Shown here piece by piece: positions 1-9,403 of a DNA stretch of 64,000 bases (the first letter of the stretch is position 1; each line of letters starts with the position of its first letter). Source of the stretch: Thermoflexus hugenholtzii (GTDB taxonomy: Bacteria; Chloroflexota; Anaerolineae; Thermoflexales; Thermoflexaceae); contig NZ_CP076326.1 of the NCBI RefSeq assembly GCF_018771565.1, positions 992,001 through 1,056,000 of the forward strand. Reading direction: 5' to 3'. Under the pieces are notes generated by a model. That model saw only the letters and a list, made by a program, of their open reading frames with translations, was not told the origin of the DNA and made no database searches. The translations under genes were made by a program, and so were the position numbers.

Positions 1-258
1 GATGTGTGGCTGTGGCCGGTGGGGGGCGAGCCGGTGGCGTGGCGGGTGCGGGGGAGCGGGTGGCGGGTGGAGCCGCTGCCGCCGGTGGGGGGAGGGGTGT
101 GGGAGCGGCTCTGGCCGTGGGCGCTGGGGGTGATGCTGGTGGGGGTGCTGGGGTTTTTGATCTGGGCGTATCCGCGGGTCGTGCGGAGGCGGCCGGCGGG
201 TTTAGAGGGGTCCGGGCGCCCCGCGGATTCGCATAGTCATAAGCCGGAATCTGGATAA
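1..258 (+). CDS. C-terminal end of a membrane-anchored protein (5' partial)
   Basis: The frame is open from the first base, so the gene begins before the window. The visible 85 residues contain one clear membrane segment (roughly residues 37-55, rich in Leu, Val, Gly and Trp), followed by a basic stretch (RVVRRR) and a short hydrophilic tail. This is the usual arrangement of a C-terminal anchor with the preceding part outside the cell. No enzymatic motif is visible, so the function cannot be named. The following gene starts more than 100 nt downstream on the same strand. Confidence 0.55.
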   Translation, partial: DVWLWPVGGEPVAWRVRGSGWRVEPLPPVGGGVWERLWPWALGVMLVGVLGFLIWAYPRVVRRRPAGLEGSGRPADSHSHKPESG

Positions 259-301
259 AGAGGGCCGAAGGGCAAGCCCGGAATGGGTTCGCATAGCCAT
301 A
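226..301 (+). repeat. Pair of 16-bp direct repeats, 60 bp apart
   Basis: Copies of the form G(A/G)TTCGCATAG(T/C)CATA lie at 226-241 and 286-301 and differ at only two positions. The first copy overlaps the 3' end of the upstream gene. The second lies just in front of the GT2 synthase gene. Spacing of about six helical turns would suit a dimeric regulator, but no function is shown. Confidence 0.35.
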
Positions 302-372
302 TAGAGCCAATCGATGGCCTTCGATCCCAGCATTCCAAATCCTCGCAATCCCGAGGCAACGATCTCCAGCCC

Positions 373-2238
373 ATGGAAGGCATCCTGGAGCAGACATCTC
401 ATCGCCCGCTTCGACTGGGGGAGGCACTCATCGCCCGCGGCCTGCTCCGCCCGGAAGATCTGGAATGGGCGCTGGAGATCCAGGCCCGCACCCGGGAGCC
501 GCTGGGACAGATCCTCCTGTCCCGCGGCCTGGTGCGCCGCTACGACCTCTACCGCACGCTGGCCGAGCTCTGGGGAATCCCCTTTGTGGATCTCCTCCAG
601 GAGCCTCCCGATACAGAACTGCTCCGCCGGTTCCCCCCGGAGCAGATGCTGGCCCGCCAGTTGATCCCCCTCCGCCAGCTGGAAGAAGGCCTGGAGATCG
701 CCACTGCCCGCCGGCCAGACCCCATCGTCCTGGAAGAAGCCCAACGCCTATTCGGACAACCCATCGCCCGGATCCGAGCCACCACTGAATGGGATATCCG
801 GCAGATCCTGCTTCGAGCCTTCCGAACGGAGATCCTCACCACCGCCACCTATGGCCTTTACTACCGCCGGCCAGAGGAGTCCGCCCACACAGTTTTCACC
901 CCCGGCCAATTCCTGGTCATGACGCTGCTCCTCATCGGAACCCTCCTCGCCCTGGGCATCACCCCCCGGGCAACCCTGATCGCCATCAACGCCGCCATCA
1001 ACATCTTCTTCCTCGCAAGCATCCTCTTCAAATTCGCCGTCTCAATGGTAGGCGCCCGCTACGAGCGTGAGGTCGCAATCCGGGAAGAAGAAATCCGGGC
1101 CTTGAAAGATGAAGAGCTTCCTCGCTACACGATCCTGGTTCCGATATATCGGGAGGCCGAGGTCATCCAGACGCTGCTGGCCAATCTGGCCCGCCTGGAT
1201 TACCCGAGGGAAAAGCTGGAGATCCTCCTCCTGCTGGAGGAAGACGACCAGGAAACCCTGGAGGCGGCCAAAGCCGCGCGCCCTCCCGGAAACGTCTACT
1301 TCATCCGGATCCCAAACGCGATGCCCCGGACGAAACCAAAAGCCTGCAACATCGGCCTGTTCTTCGCCACAGGGGATTACCTGGTGATCTACGACGCGGA
1401 GGATCAGCCGGAACCTGACCAGCTGAAGAAAGCCGTGCTGGCCTTCCGGAAGGGCGGAGAACGGCTCGCATGCGTCCAGGCCGCCCTGAACTACTTCAAC
1501 GCAAGGGAGAACTTCCTGACCCGCATGTTCACCCTGGAGTATTCCTACTGGTTCGACCACATGCTCCCCGGCCTGCACCGGCTGGGTTTGCCGATCCCCC
1601 TTGGCGGGACCAGCAATCATTTCCCCACCGAACGATTGCGCATGCTGGGCGGCTGGGATCCTTTCAACGTCACCGAAGACGCCGACCTGGGGATCCGCGC
1701 TGCCGTGGAGGGCTGGGAAGTCGGAGTCATCCACAGCACAACCTACGAAGAGGCCAACACTCAGGTCGGAAACTGGATCCGCCAGCGCTCCCGATGGATC
1801 AAAGGCTACATGCAAACCACCCTGGTTCACACCCGCAACCCATGGCAGCTGATCCGACGCGTGGGGCTCCGGAAAGCTGCCGGCTTCCTTCTGCTGGTGG
1901 GCGGAACCCCACTGACCTTCCTGTCCGCGCCGTGGATGTGGGCCATGTTCCTGTGGTGGGTCATCACACAAACCCGCGCCCTGGATCCCTTCTTCCCACC
2001 CCCGGTTCTTTACATCAATCTCTTTAATCTACTGTTTGGCAACGCCATCGCAATTTACCTGAACATGCTGGCCGGCTTCAAACGAGGGTATTATGACCTG
2101 ATCCCATGGGCCTTGCTGACACCTGTATACTGGGTTCTGCACAGCATCGCCGCCTACAAGGCGCTCTGGCAGCTCTTCACCCGGCCCTTCTACTGGGAGA
2201 AAACCCGCCATGGGATCAGCCACTGGCTACGGCGATAG
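373..2238 (+). CDS. GT2 family glycosyltransferase with N-terminal MshEN-like domain
   Basis: Predicted processive membrane glycosyltransferase for an exported polysaccharide. The first ~140 residues resemble the N-terminal domain of type II secretion/pilus ATPases (GspE/MshEN, e.g. LGEALIARGLL and later EEAQRLFGQPI), a domain that in MshE binds c-di-GMP. Two membrane helices follow, then a GT2 domain with DAED (1393-1404), TED (1672-1680) and QRSRW (1783-1797), the D,D,D,QxxRW set of cellulose-synthase-like enzymes, then further C-terminal helices. I chose ATG 373 over the in-frame ATG 283: the extra 30 codons have low third-position GC unlike the rest and include a repeat also found in noncoding DNA upstream. 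No strong ribosome site decides it. The next gene starts 11 nt after the stop. Confidence 0.85.
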   Translation: MEGILEQTSHRPLRLGEALIARGLLRPEDLEWALEIQARTREPLGQILLSRGLVRRYDLYRTLAELWGIPFVDLLQEPPDTELLRRFPPEQMLARQLIPLRQLEEGLEIATARRPDPIVLEEAQRLFGQPIARIRATTEWDIRQILLRAFRTEILTTATYGLYYRRPEESAHTVFTPGQFLVMTLLLIGTLLALGITPRATLIAINAAINIFFLASILFKFAVSMVGARYEREVAIREEEIRALKDEELPRYTILVPIYREAEVIQTLLANLARLDYPREKLEILLLLEEDDQETLEAAKAARPPGNVYFIRIPNAMPRTKPKACNIGLFFATGDYLVIYDAEDQPEPDQLKKAVLAFRKGGERLACVQAALNYFNARENFLTRMFTLEYSYWFDHMLPGLHRLGLPIPLGGTSNHFPTERLRMLGGWDPFNVTEDADLGIRAAVEGWEVGVIHSTTYEEANTQVGNWIRQRSRWIKGYMQTTLVHTRNPWQLIRRVGLRKAAGFLLLVGGTPLTFLSAPWMWAMFLWWVITQTRALDPFFPPPVLYINLFNLLFGNAIAIYLNMLAGFKRGYYDLIPWALLTPVYWVLHSIAAYKALWQLFTRPFYWEKTRHGISHWLRR

Positions 2239-2248
2239 AACCCTGAGC

Positions 2249-3787
2249 ATGAACAGCCGAGCGCATCCCTGGATGGAGAGACTCCGAGAGGGGCTCACCA
2301 TCGGGGTCCTGAGCACGCCCTTTCTCACCACCGGGCTGACAGCGCTCCAGGCCGGGTTCCTGAGCAACGAACACGCTCATCTGATCGAGAAAGCCTTGCT
2401 GATCCGGGATCGAGGACGGGTGGAATGGATCGGATTCGCCTACCCGCCATTACCCGCCCTGATGCTTCTCATCCACCCCTCCCCGACAACCGCCACCATC
2501 CTGGCCAGCCTCCTCGGAGGCCTGCTGGCCTGGAGCGTGTGGAAACGCCTCGAGATCCTGCCCTTCCCCACCTGGATCCGAGCGGGGCTCCTGTTGAGCG
2601 CCATCGCCACCCCCACCAGCCTGTTCCTGGCCACCCAGCGGCTGGGGATGATCTGCGCCCTGCTTCTCTTTTTCTGGTCCTGGCGTCTGTATTTGGCGTT
2701 CACCCGGCATGGGCGAACCGACGCCGCCTTCCTCTCCGCTTTACTAATCGGCTTCAGCTTCTACGTCAGCTTCTACGCCCCCGCCTTCGCCATCGCCTTC
2801 GCCCTCTCCACCCCCCTCTTCACGCGCCTGCGCGGGATCCGACATGCGATCGCCATCCTGCTGGTCATGCTCTTCCCCTCCGCTTTATCCATCGGCGCAT
2901 GGATGTATCTGGCATGGCTGTTCACCGGCGCGCCGCTGGGATTCCTCTATGAGCCGGGCTCCAGCCTGCTGGCCGCCCTGCGTCCGGAGGAAGCGTTCCT
3001 TTCTCCCACTCCAATGATCCGGGAGCTCCTTCAAAGGCTGATCAGCGCCCCTTTATATATCGGGGCCGGACTGCTGATCGCATGGCAGCAACCCCGACGC
3101 CTGCCTGCCTACCTCATCCCCCTTGCCCTGAACTGGCTGGCCTGGAACCTGGGCTGGGCCTTTCCCCGCGAACTGAGCCTGAGCCTCTGGATCCTCTTCG
3201 CCCTCTCCGGGATCCCCGCCCGAACCCCTCGACGCTGGGGGCTCCCCTTGCTTCTCCTGGCACTGCTCCAGATCCCCACCGGATGGTTCGCAACACGCCA
3301 GGGGGAGATGGAACGCTGGTGGACCGTCGTGTTTGAGAAACAAGCACCTGAGGTGGAAGCCATGGAACGAGAGATCGCAACCTATCTACGATCGCAGACC
3401 TGCGGCAGCGTGCTCACAGATGATCGACATGCCTATCGGATCATCGCCCTGGCCGGCACCGCATGCCCCTTCATCCTTCCCCCCGATCCGATCTTCGACC
3501 TGGCCGTGAGCCAGCCCGCCCGGTTCGTCGCGTACGTTCTCGTCCCGGACACGGAGGATGGATTCCCCACGCCTCTGGAGGCCCGCTACCGCCAGCGCCC
3601 TCCCACCGGATTCCGGCTGGAGATCACCTGGCCCGGGTGGAAGCTTTACCGCAAGGTGAGCCCTGAGGAGTTAAGACCACCGGAGACCCTCCGGGCGCAG
3701 CGGGGGGAACGATTTCCCGGGATGAAAGGTAGGAGCAACCGACGGGTCGCCCCGACTACGGGCGGATCGAAAGGCCCAGCTGGGTAA
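2249..3787 (+). CDS. Multi-pass membrane protein, GT-C glycosyltransferase-like
   Basis: A 512-residue polytopic protein with about ten hydrophobic helices in the first ~370 residues and a soluble C-terminal part of about 120 residues. This is the outline of GT-C membrane sugar transferases that use lipid-linked donors on the outer face. I see no decisive catalytic motif beyond an acidic/His loop after the first helix (SNEHAHL), so the family is tentative. The ATG at 2249 is preferred over the ATG at 2210, which lies inside the preceding gene. It probably forms an operon with the GT2 gene. Its 3' end overlaps the convergent ligase gene by 32 nt, and no terminator is visible between them. Confidence 0.65.
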   Translation: MNSRAHPWMERLREGLTIGVLSTPFLTTGLTALQAGFLSNEHAHLIEKALLIRDRGRVEWIGFAYPPLPALMLLIHPSPTTATILASLLGGLLAWSVWKRLEILPFPTWIRAGLLLSAIATPTSLFLATQRLGMICALLLFFWSWRLYLAFTRHGRTDAAFLSALLIGFSFYVSFYAPAFAIAFALSTPLFTRLRGIRHAIAILLVMLFPSALSIGAWMYLAWLFTGAPLGFLYEPGSSLLAALRPEEAFLSPTPMIRELLQRLISAPLYIGAGLLIAWQQPRRLPAYLIPLALNWLAWNLGWAFPRELSLSLWILFALSGIPARTPRRWGLPLLLLALLQIPTGWFATRQGEMERWWTVVFEKQAPEVEAMEREIATYLRSQTCGSVLTDDRHAYRIIALAGTACPFILPPDPIFDLAVSQPARFVAYVLVPDTEDGFPTPLEARYRQRPPTGFRLEITWPGWKLYRKVSPEELRPPETLRAQRGERFPGMKGRSNRRVAPTTGGSKGPAG

Positions 3788-6700
3788 AGAGCGCCTGAAG
3801 GCCCGGCTGCTCAACCGCGGGGGCACGGCGCCAGGCCTGATCCGCCGCCTCCTCCGCCTCCGCCTTCCGGCCCAGCATCGCCAGCGTCACCGCCAGCTCC
3901 CGATAGAACAGCCAGACATCCGGATGCTCCCCCGCGACCTGCAGCGCCTGGCGGAACACCCCCACCGCTCCCTCCAGATCCCCCGCTCCTCGCAACGCAT
4001 ACCCTCGCCGCAAGGCCGCTGTGAGGGCGCCGGGGTTGGCCGTTAGAGCCTGCCCGTAAGCCTCCGCCGCCTCCCGGTAAAGCGGCTGCGCCCGCGAGCG
4101 CTCCAGCGCGCAATCCGCATGGCTCAGGAAAAAGTCTCCGATAGACTGCCATCCATCCGGCCGGGTCTGGAGCAGCGCCGCCAAACGGGCCCGCGCCGCC
4201 TGAGCCTCCGCTGCCCTCCCCAGCTGATCCCGCAGGTAAGCCAGAGCCGCCCAGCCCGTCGCATGGTCAGGCTGCAGCTCCACCAGACGACGATAGAAAC
4301 CCTCCGCCCGCTCCATGGACATCCGCTGGACCTGGGGATCCGCCACCACCTCACTGCGCACCATCAGGAGATCCCCATAGAGCTGATAGGTCTGATCGAA
4401 ACGATCGTCCAGCTGCAGAGAGCGCTGCAGCTTGCGCTCGGCGGAATCCAGATCGTTTCGCTGATACAGGTCCACGCTGGCCCATTCGTTCCACAGAACC
4501 GCGTTGTTCGGGCTGAGCCGGGTCGCCTCCTCGTAATACCGGCTGGCCTGCTCCACGTGCCGGACGAACTCCGGCGGCATCTCCGGAAGATGGATGCGCG
4601 TCCGACAATAGCGGGGATCCAGCAGGAGATCCGCCCATCGCCGATGCATTCGCGCCAGGTTGGCGGTATGATCCGTGTTGAGTGGATTCAGATCGCGCGC
4701 CCGCTCCAGGACCGCTCGGGTGATCTCCAGAAGATCCCCCCGGGACAAGCGCACCAGCTGCTCCAGGGTGAGCGCTTGAAAAGCTCGCTCGAAAGAGACG
4801 CCCTCCGGGATCTGCCGGGAGGCCGATTCCGGTGCCCGGGAAGCCTTCTCCAGCAAAGCCCGTCCCAGCCAGAGGTGGTAGAAATCCTCCCGAGGCGCAT
4901 ACTCGATGGCCCGCCGATAAAGCAGGATGGCCACCTCCCACTGCCCCTGCTTATCCCAAGGATCGCCCTGCTTGTAGATCGCATCGGCCCGGATAGGGTT
5001 CAGGTTGACCGCCCAGACCAGGATCGCCACCGCGATCCATGCCGGAGGGGCCATCAGCAACCCCAATCCGGTTGATGGATCTCCCGCCTCCGGCTCCTCC
5101 CGGGAGATCAGGAAAACCAGCAGGACCAGCACCACGAAGAGAAAGAGAACCAGCCCATCGAACAGGCCCGCCACGCCCTCCGCCAGGCGCAGGACATCCT
5201 CCACGGTCTGGGGCGCGCGGGCGATCAGGGCCGCCAGCAGACCGGCATGGATCAGGGTGTATCCCAGCCAGCCCCCCAGCGCCACCAGCCCATACAGCGC
5301 CAGCGCCTCCGACCACTTCCCGACCGGAAGCCACTCGCGCCGGATCCCTTCGGCCAGCACCAGCGCCGCGCCCAGGCCGGCGGTCAACAGGAACATCACC
5401 AGGATGAACGGAGAGAACCGGTTGCCCTGCAGAGGAAGGCGGGTCAGGCTGGTGACGATCAAAGAGAGAAGATCCAGCCGCTGGCCCTGGTTGGTGATGA
5501 ACTCATAGGAAAGCAGGCTCAGCATCAGGGCCATCAACAAGCCGAGGGAGGCGATCATCGGCCACCACGGGCGGGTCGGGGAGGGAAGCGGCTCCTCGCG
5601 GCGAGGCCGACGCGTGGCTCCTTTCCCTTTGCGCGCCGGGATCGCCGGTTGCGCAGAGGAAGCGCGCGCCGGAGCCGGCTCCGCCAGCCAGCTCTCCCCG
5701 AGAACGACGATCATCGCCGCGAAAGCCCAGAACCAGGTTCGGGTGGAGGCGATGGCGATGCCGAAGTTGATCTCGATGTAATGGGCCAGGACCGCCCCGA
5801 GCAGGGCGATCAGCATGAAGCGATGGGGATGCTGGATGGGAGGCTCCCCGGAAGCCCGCAGGGTGGCAAACACCAGGTAGACCAGAAGCCCCAGCACCGT
5901 CCCCGCGGGGATCGCCACCCCGATGAAGTGCCAGCCGAATCGAAGGGCGAAGAAAAGCCCTGTCGCCGCGGCCCCGAGGGCCCAGAGGCTCAGAAGCAGG
6001 ATCCGATCCCGGCCTCCGTGGATCAGGTTCAGGCTCCGCAACCCATAGGCGAACAGCGAGAAGAACAGCCACTGATAAACCAGGAAGCCCAGAAGGCCTG
6101 TGTGGACCAGCGCATCGAAAGTTTCGTTGTGAGAACGATCCGGCGAGGCGTTGCGGGCCTCGTAATGCGCCAGCTCCGGGGGATAGAACCGATTGTAGGC
6201 GACATACATGGACTCCGGCCCATAGCCGATGAACGGCCGGAGGAGGTGAAACGGATCGGGGCGGCCCTGGGGATCCTGAATCGGCTCGTGGGGAAGCACC
6301 AGCCGGAGCGCGCCCTGCCAGATCAGCACACGGACCTTGCCCGTGCCGGTCTCGGTCTCAAAGATATGGCCCAGCCGGCCGATATAGGGGGATCCGCGGA
6401 GGGGCTCCAGCGGCCCGTTCGGGATATTGAGGAGGATGAGAAAAAGAAACCCGAGCGCGGAGAGACCGAGGACGGCGAACAGCCCTTTCCGCTGGCGCCG
6501 GATCACCAGCCAGAGCACCAAGAAGAGGAACAAACCACCCATCAGCCCCAGCCAGGGGCCCCGGCTGAAGCTGAAGTAGATGGTAGCGGCCTGCACCGTG
6601 GCGATGAAGACATAGAGCGCCCCCCGGGCCACATCGCTGTTGCGAGGAGGCTCAGCGGTCAAAATGGAATGGAAAGTCTCGGCCAGCCGTCCCAGGGTGA

Positions 6701-7289
6701 ACATGAAGGCCATGATGAGATAAGCAGCCACGAAGATGGCGTTCCCCATATGGGAGGCTACCCGGCTGGTGACATCGCCGCCCCAGGGCAGGGGATCCAG
6801 CCGGTAGCGCTGGATCAGGCCGTAGACCGCCACGGGCAGGCTGGTGAGCACCATCGTGAGGGCCAGCCGCTCAAACTGGGCCCGGGTGCGCAGCGCTCCC
6901 AGGAGGCTGAAGAAGATCACCAGATAGGCCAGCCAGCTGTATGCTCCCTGCAACCGCTGATAGGAGCCGAAGAAGCTGGTGTAGGGAACGAGGGAAAGAA
7001 CGCTGGAGATGAGATAGACGACCGCTGAGGCCAGGGCCGGAAGAACCAGAGGGGTTCGCCCGGAGAAGCCGAGGGCCTGGGTGAGCGGGATCCGCTGCCC
7101 CCAGGCCTCGACCAGCTTGATCATCCAGGCAGCCGCCATCACCAGGGCGATGGAGCGCACCAGGGTGAGCTTGTCCGGCTCGAAGACCCGACTGGTGTAG
7201 ATGTTGAAGAACAGGGGGGCGATGACCGCCGCCATCAGCCACCCGGCTTCCAGAACCCGATCGCACCATCGGCTCAGCCGCGTCGACAT
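3756..7289 (-). CDS. O-antigen ligase/polymerase-like membrane protein with TPR tail
   Basis: A 1177-residue protein. The first ~480 residues are multi-helix membrane segments with a large periplasmic-type loop holding GYGPES and SHNETFD, the Wzy_C/O-antigen ligase signature. More helices continue to about residue 800. The last ~350 residues form about six degenerate TPR units (e.g. AILLYRRAIEYAP, YYEEATRLSPNN, YRRLVELQPDHA). It likely polymerises or transfers lipid-linked glycan at the cell surface, with the TPRs as a partner-binding platform. The start is ATG 7289, 16 nt inside the end of the epimerase gene; an ATG at 7301 is possible. It is the last gene of a reverse trio with the epimerase and PHP genes. 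Confidence 0.85.
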   Translation of the reverse strand: MSTRLSRWCDRVLEAGWLMAAVIAPLFFNIYTSRVFEPDKLTLVRSIALVMAAAWMIKLVEAWGQRIPLTQALGFSGRTPLVLPALASAVVYLISSVLSLVPYTSFFGSYQRLQGAYSWLAYLVIFFSLLGALRTRAQFERLALTMVLTSLPVAVYGLIQRYRLDPLPWGGDVTSRVASHMGNAIFVAAYLIMAFMFTLGRLAETFHSILTAEPPRNSDVARGALYVFIATVQAATIYFSFSRGPWLGLMGGLFLFLVLWLVIRRQRKGLFAVLGLSALGFLFLILLNIPNGPLEPLRGSPYIGRLGHIFETETGTGKVRVLIWQGALRLVLPHEPIQDPQGRPDPFHLLRPFIGYGPESMYVAYNRFYPPELAHYEARNASPDRSHNETFDALVHTGLLGFLVYQWLFFSLFAYGLRSLNLIHGGRDRILLLSLWALGAAATGLFFALRFGWHFIGVAIPAGTVLGLLVYLVFATLRASGEPPIQHPHRFMLIALLGAVLAHYIEINFGIAIASTRTWFWAFAAMIVVLGESWLAEPAPARASSAQPAIPARKGKGATRRPRREEPLPSPTRPWWPMIASLGLLMALMLSLLSYEFITNQGQRLDLLSLIVTSLTRLPLQGNRFSPFILVMFLLTAGLGAALVLAEGIRREWLPVGKWSEALALYGLVALGGWLGYTLIHAGLLAALIARAPQTVEDVLRLAEGVAGLFDGLVLFLFVVLVLLVFLISREEPEAGDPSTGLGLLMAPPAWIAVAILVWAVNLNPIRADAIYKQGDPWDKQGQWEVAILLYRRAIEYAPREDFYHLWLGRALLEKASRAPESASRQIPEGVSFERAFQALTLEQLVRLSRGDLLEITRAVLERARDLNPLNTDHTANLARMHRRWADLLLDPRYCRTRIHLPEMPPEFVRHVEQASRYYEEATRLSPNNAVLWNEWASVDLYQRNDLDSAERKLQRSLQLDDRFDQTYQLYGDLLMVRSEVVADPQVQRMSMERAEGFYRRLVELQPDHATGWAALAYLRDQLGRAAEAQAARARLAALLQTRPDGWQSIGDFFLSHADCALERSRAQPLYREAAEAYGQALTANPGALTAALRRGYALRGAGDLEGAVGVFRQALQVAGEHPDVWLFYRELAVTLAMLGRKAEAEEAADQAWRRAPAVEQPGLQALFTQLGLSIRP

Positions 7290-8245
7290 TCCCGCCACCA
7301 CTCCCAGGTTCGTCGCAGACCTTCATCCAGGGTAACACGGGCCTCGAAGCCCAGCAAAACCCGCGCCCGCGAGACCTCCGGAACCCGTCGAGGGGTCTCC
7401 TCAAAACCGGGGCCGTAGACTTCCGAGAACGGCACAAACCGGACCGGCACCGGGCGCCCCGTGATGGCGCGCACTTTCTCCGCCAGCTCCCGGATGGAGA
7501 TCTCCTCTGCACGCCCGATGTTGAAGATCCGCCCGAACGCTTCCGGGAGGAACCCCGCCCGCAGGGTCCCCTCCACTGCGTCCTCCACGTAAATGAAGGA
7601 GCGGGTCTGGCGTCCGTCCCCATACACCGTCAGCGGCTCCCCCCGTAAGGCCTGATCCATGAAACGGGCGATCACATAGCCGTAGCCCTCCGGGTCCGCC
7701 CGAGGGCCGTAGACGTTGAAATAGCGGACCACGCTGACTCGCAGGCCCCGGCCTGCCCATATCATCGCCATGTGCTCGTCCAACAGCTTGCTCACGGCAT
7801 AGATCCATCGGGAAGCCGTCGGCGGGCCCAGCCGCAGATCATCCTCCTCCGCCGCCGGCCAGCGGATGCCTTTCCCGTAGACCTCCGAGGAAGAAGCGAG
7901 ACAGACCGGGAGACCTCGCTCGGCGCAAGCCTCGAGGACCATCTCCGTCCCCCGGACGTTCACCCGCATCGTTCGCAGGGGATCCGCCAGCACCCGCGGC
8001 ACCCCCACCACCGCTGCCAGATGGAACACCCACTCCACGCCTTCGAGAGCCCGGCGAAGGGCGACGGGGTCCGTGACGTCTCCGATGAGGATGCGAAGGC
8101 GGGGATGATCCCGAACCGCCTCCAGGTTCTCCAGGCGTCCCCCGCTCAGATCGTCCAGGACGGTGACAGCATAACCCTCCTGAAGGAGACGCTCCACAAG
8201 ATGGGAGCCGATGAAGCCCGCGCCGCCGGTCACCAGGATCCGCAT
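7274..8245 (-). CDS. NAD-dependent epimerase/dehydratase (extended SDR, sugar-nucleotide epimerase type)
   Basis: The 323-residue length is normal for extended short-chain dehydrogenases of the UDP-glucose 4-epimerase/dTDP-glucose dehydratase group. The N-terminus has the Rossmann motif TGGAGFIGSHL. The catalytic pair is YAVSK, preceded by the SSSEVYG strand. The substrate is probably an NDP-sugar for the surface glycan made by neighbouring genes, but it cannot be fixed from sequence. One nt separates it from the PHP gene upstream and it overlaps the ligase gene downstream, so the three are likely cotranscribed. Confidence 0.9.
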   Translation of the reverse strand: MRILVTGGAGFIGSHLVERLLQEGYAVTVLDDLSGGRLENLEAVRDHPRLRILIGDVTDPVALRRALEGVEWVFHLAAVVGVPRVLADPLRTMRVNVRGTEMVLEACAERGLPVCLASSSEVYGKGIRWPAAEEDDLRLGPPTASRWIYAVSKLLDEHMAMIWAGRGLRVSVVRYFNVYGPRADPEGYGYVIARFMDQALRGEPLTVYGDGRQTRSFIYVEDAVEGTLRAGFLPEAFGRIFNIGRAEEISIRELAEKVRAITGRPVPVRFVPFSEVYGPGFEETPRRVPEVSRARVLLGFEARVTLDEGLRRTWEWWRECRRG

Positions 8246-8246
8246 A

Positions 8247-9299
8247 TCACTCCACCCGGATGGGATTGGTCAGGATCCAGAGGCGGCCGCGGCGATAGAT
8301 CTCCATCCGGTAGATCCCGGGCTCGGCGGTGAGATGCTGGAAGCGTCGCCCGCGCCCGCGGGCCACCACCCCGCTCCCGAAGCGGATCAGGCGGAACTCC
8401 CCCGGCAACGGGGCGCTGGCCTCGAACCGGACCGCCCCCGCTCGCCGCAAGGCCTCCCCCATGGTGGCCTGGCGATGGCCGCTGCGGGCCTCGAAGCGGA
8501 AACCCCGAGAGGACCCCAGAAGGTCGTTGGCCACCCAGGCCCGGCCGGCCTGCAGGGCCGCCCGGATCACCGCCCAGTCCGCCTCCGGCTCGCGCGCAAG
8601 GGGCTGATCCAGCAACAGATGGGTGTTGACCGCCCGGAACAGCCATTCGTAAGGGAAAAGCACACGGCGCAGAGGACCTAACGCATAGGTATGGCCGTGG
8701 GCGTCCGCCCCGCCGATGGCCACTGCCGGGATCCCCTGGAGCCAGAGCTGCTCCCACCAGCGCAGGGTCTCGGGGAACGGCCCCCGCAGGAAGCGCGCGG
8801 GGAAGAAGGCGTAGTAGAGCGCATGCAGAGGGGTGCGGAGACGAGCCTTGAATTCGCTCATCGTGTTCCACACTTCCAGGCCTGTGAACCCCGAGACCTC
8901 CCGATCCACCCATGGCAGAGAAGGTTCTCCCATCCGACGCTGGAGCCATCCCGGGGAACGTTCCACCGGATGCGCTAAGAAGACCAGAGCGCCCTGCTCC
9001 CGGGCGGCGTCGATGAGGGCCTGAGGGGAAGCGGCCAGGGGAGCCAACTCCCGTCCGAGGCCCAGGATCAGGGCGTGATTGACCTGGGGCTGGCGGCAAG
9101 GATCGTGGACCTCCTCGCCGACCAGGAGCAGGACTTCCCCATAGTATCCCTGGAGCCCCTTCACCCAGACGTTGTGATCCGTCACAGCCACCCCATCCAG
9201 GCCGGCTTGCGCCGCCGCCTCCGCGATCCGGCGATGGGTGGCCGTCCCATCGGAGAACCGCGTATGGCTATGGAAGTTGCCGACCCACTCGATCAACAT
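8247..9299 (-). CDS. PHP-domain metallohydrolase (CehA/McbA-like)
   Basis: 350 residues. The N-terminus carries the metal-binding PHP motif HSHTRFSDG, followed by VTDHN, GEEVHD and a later GGADAHGH, all of which fit a trinuclear metal site. PHP proteins of this subfamily are phosphoesterases or related hydrolases, and the substrate is unknown. The C-terminal ~100 residues (from about 255) look like a small beta-rich domain. It is the first gene of the reverse trio. An inverted repeat directly abuts its start codon and could hide the ribosome site. Confidence 0.85.
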   Translation of the reverse strand: MLIEWVGNFHSHTRFSDGTATHRRIAEAAAQAGLDGVAVTDHNVWVKGLQGYYGEVLLLVGEEVHDPCRQPQVNHALILGLGRELAPLAASPQALIDAAREQGALVFLAHPVERSPGWLQRRMGEPSLPWVDREVSGFTGLEVWNTMSEFKARLRTPLHALYYAFFPARFLRGPFPETLRWWEQLWLQGIPAVAIGGADAHGHTYALGPLRRVLFPYEWLFRAVNTHLLLDQPLAREPEADWAVIRAALQAGRAWVANDLLGSSRGFRFEARSGHRQATMGEALRRAGAVRFEASAPLPGEFRLIRFGSGVVARGRGRRFQHLTAEPGIYRMEIYRRGRLWILTNPIRVE

Positions 9300-9331
9300 C
9301 TTCCCCCATCCCCTGAGATCACCGGGGGAAG
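9300..9331 (-). other. Inverted repeat abutting the PHP gene start
   Basis: CTTCCCCC (9300-9307) pairs perfectly with GGGGGAAG (9324-9331), with a 16-nt loop. On the reverse strand the GGGGGAAG arm lies immediately before the ATG at 9299, so folding of the 5' leader would cover purine-rich sequence next to the start. A regulatory role is inference. Confidence 0.35.
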
Positions 9332-9403
9332 CGTAACCCGGGTTGCTTCAGGCCGCAAAGTCGCCGGATCGGAGGCCGGACCTCTGGGGATGAGCCCCCG
9401 ATG

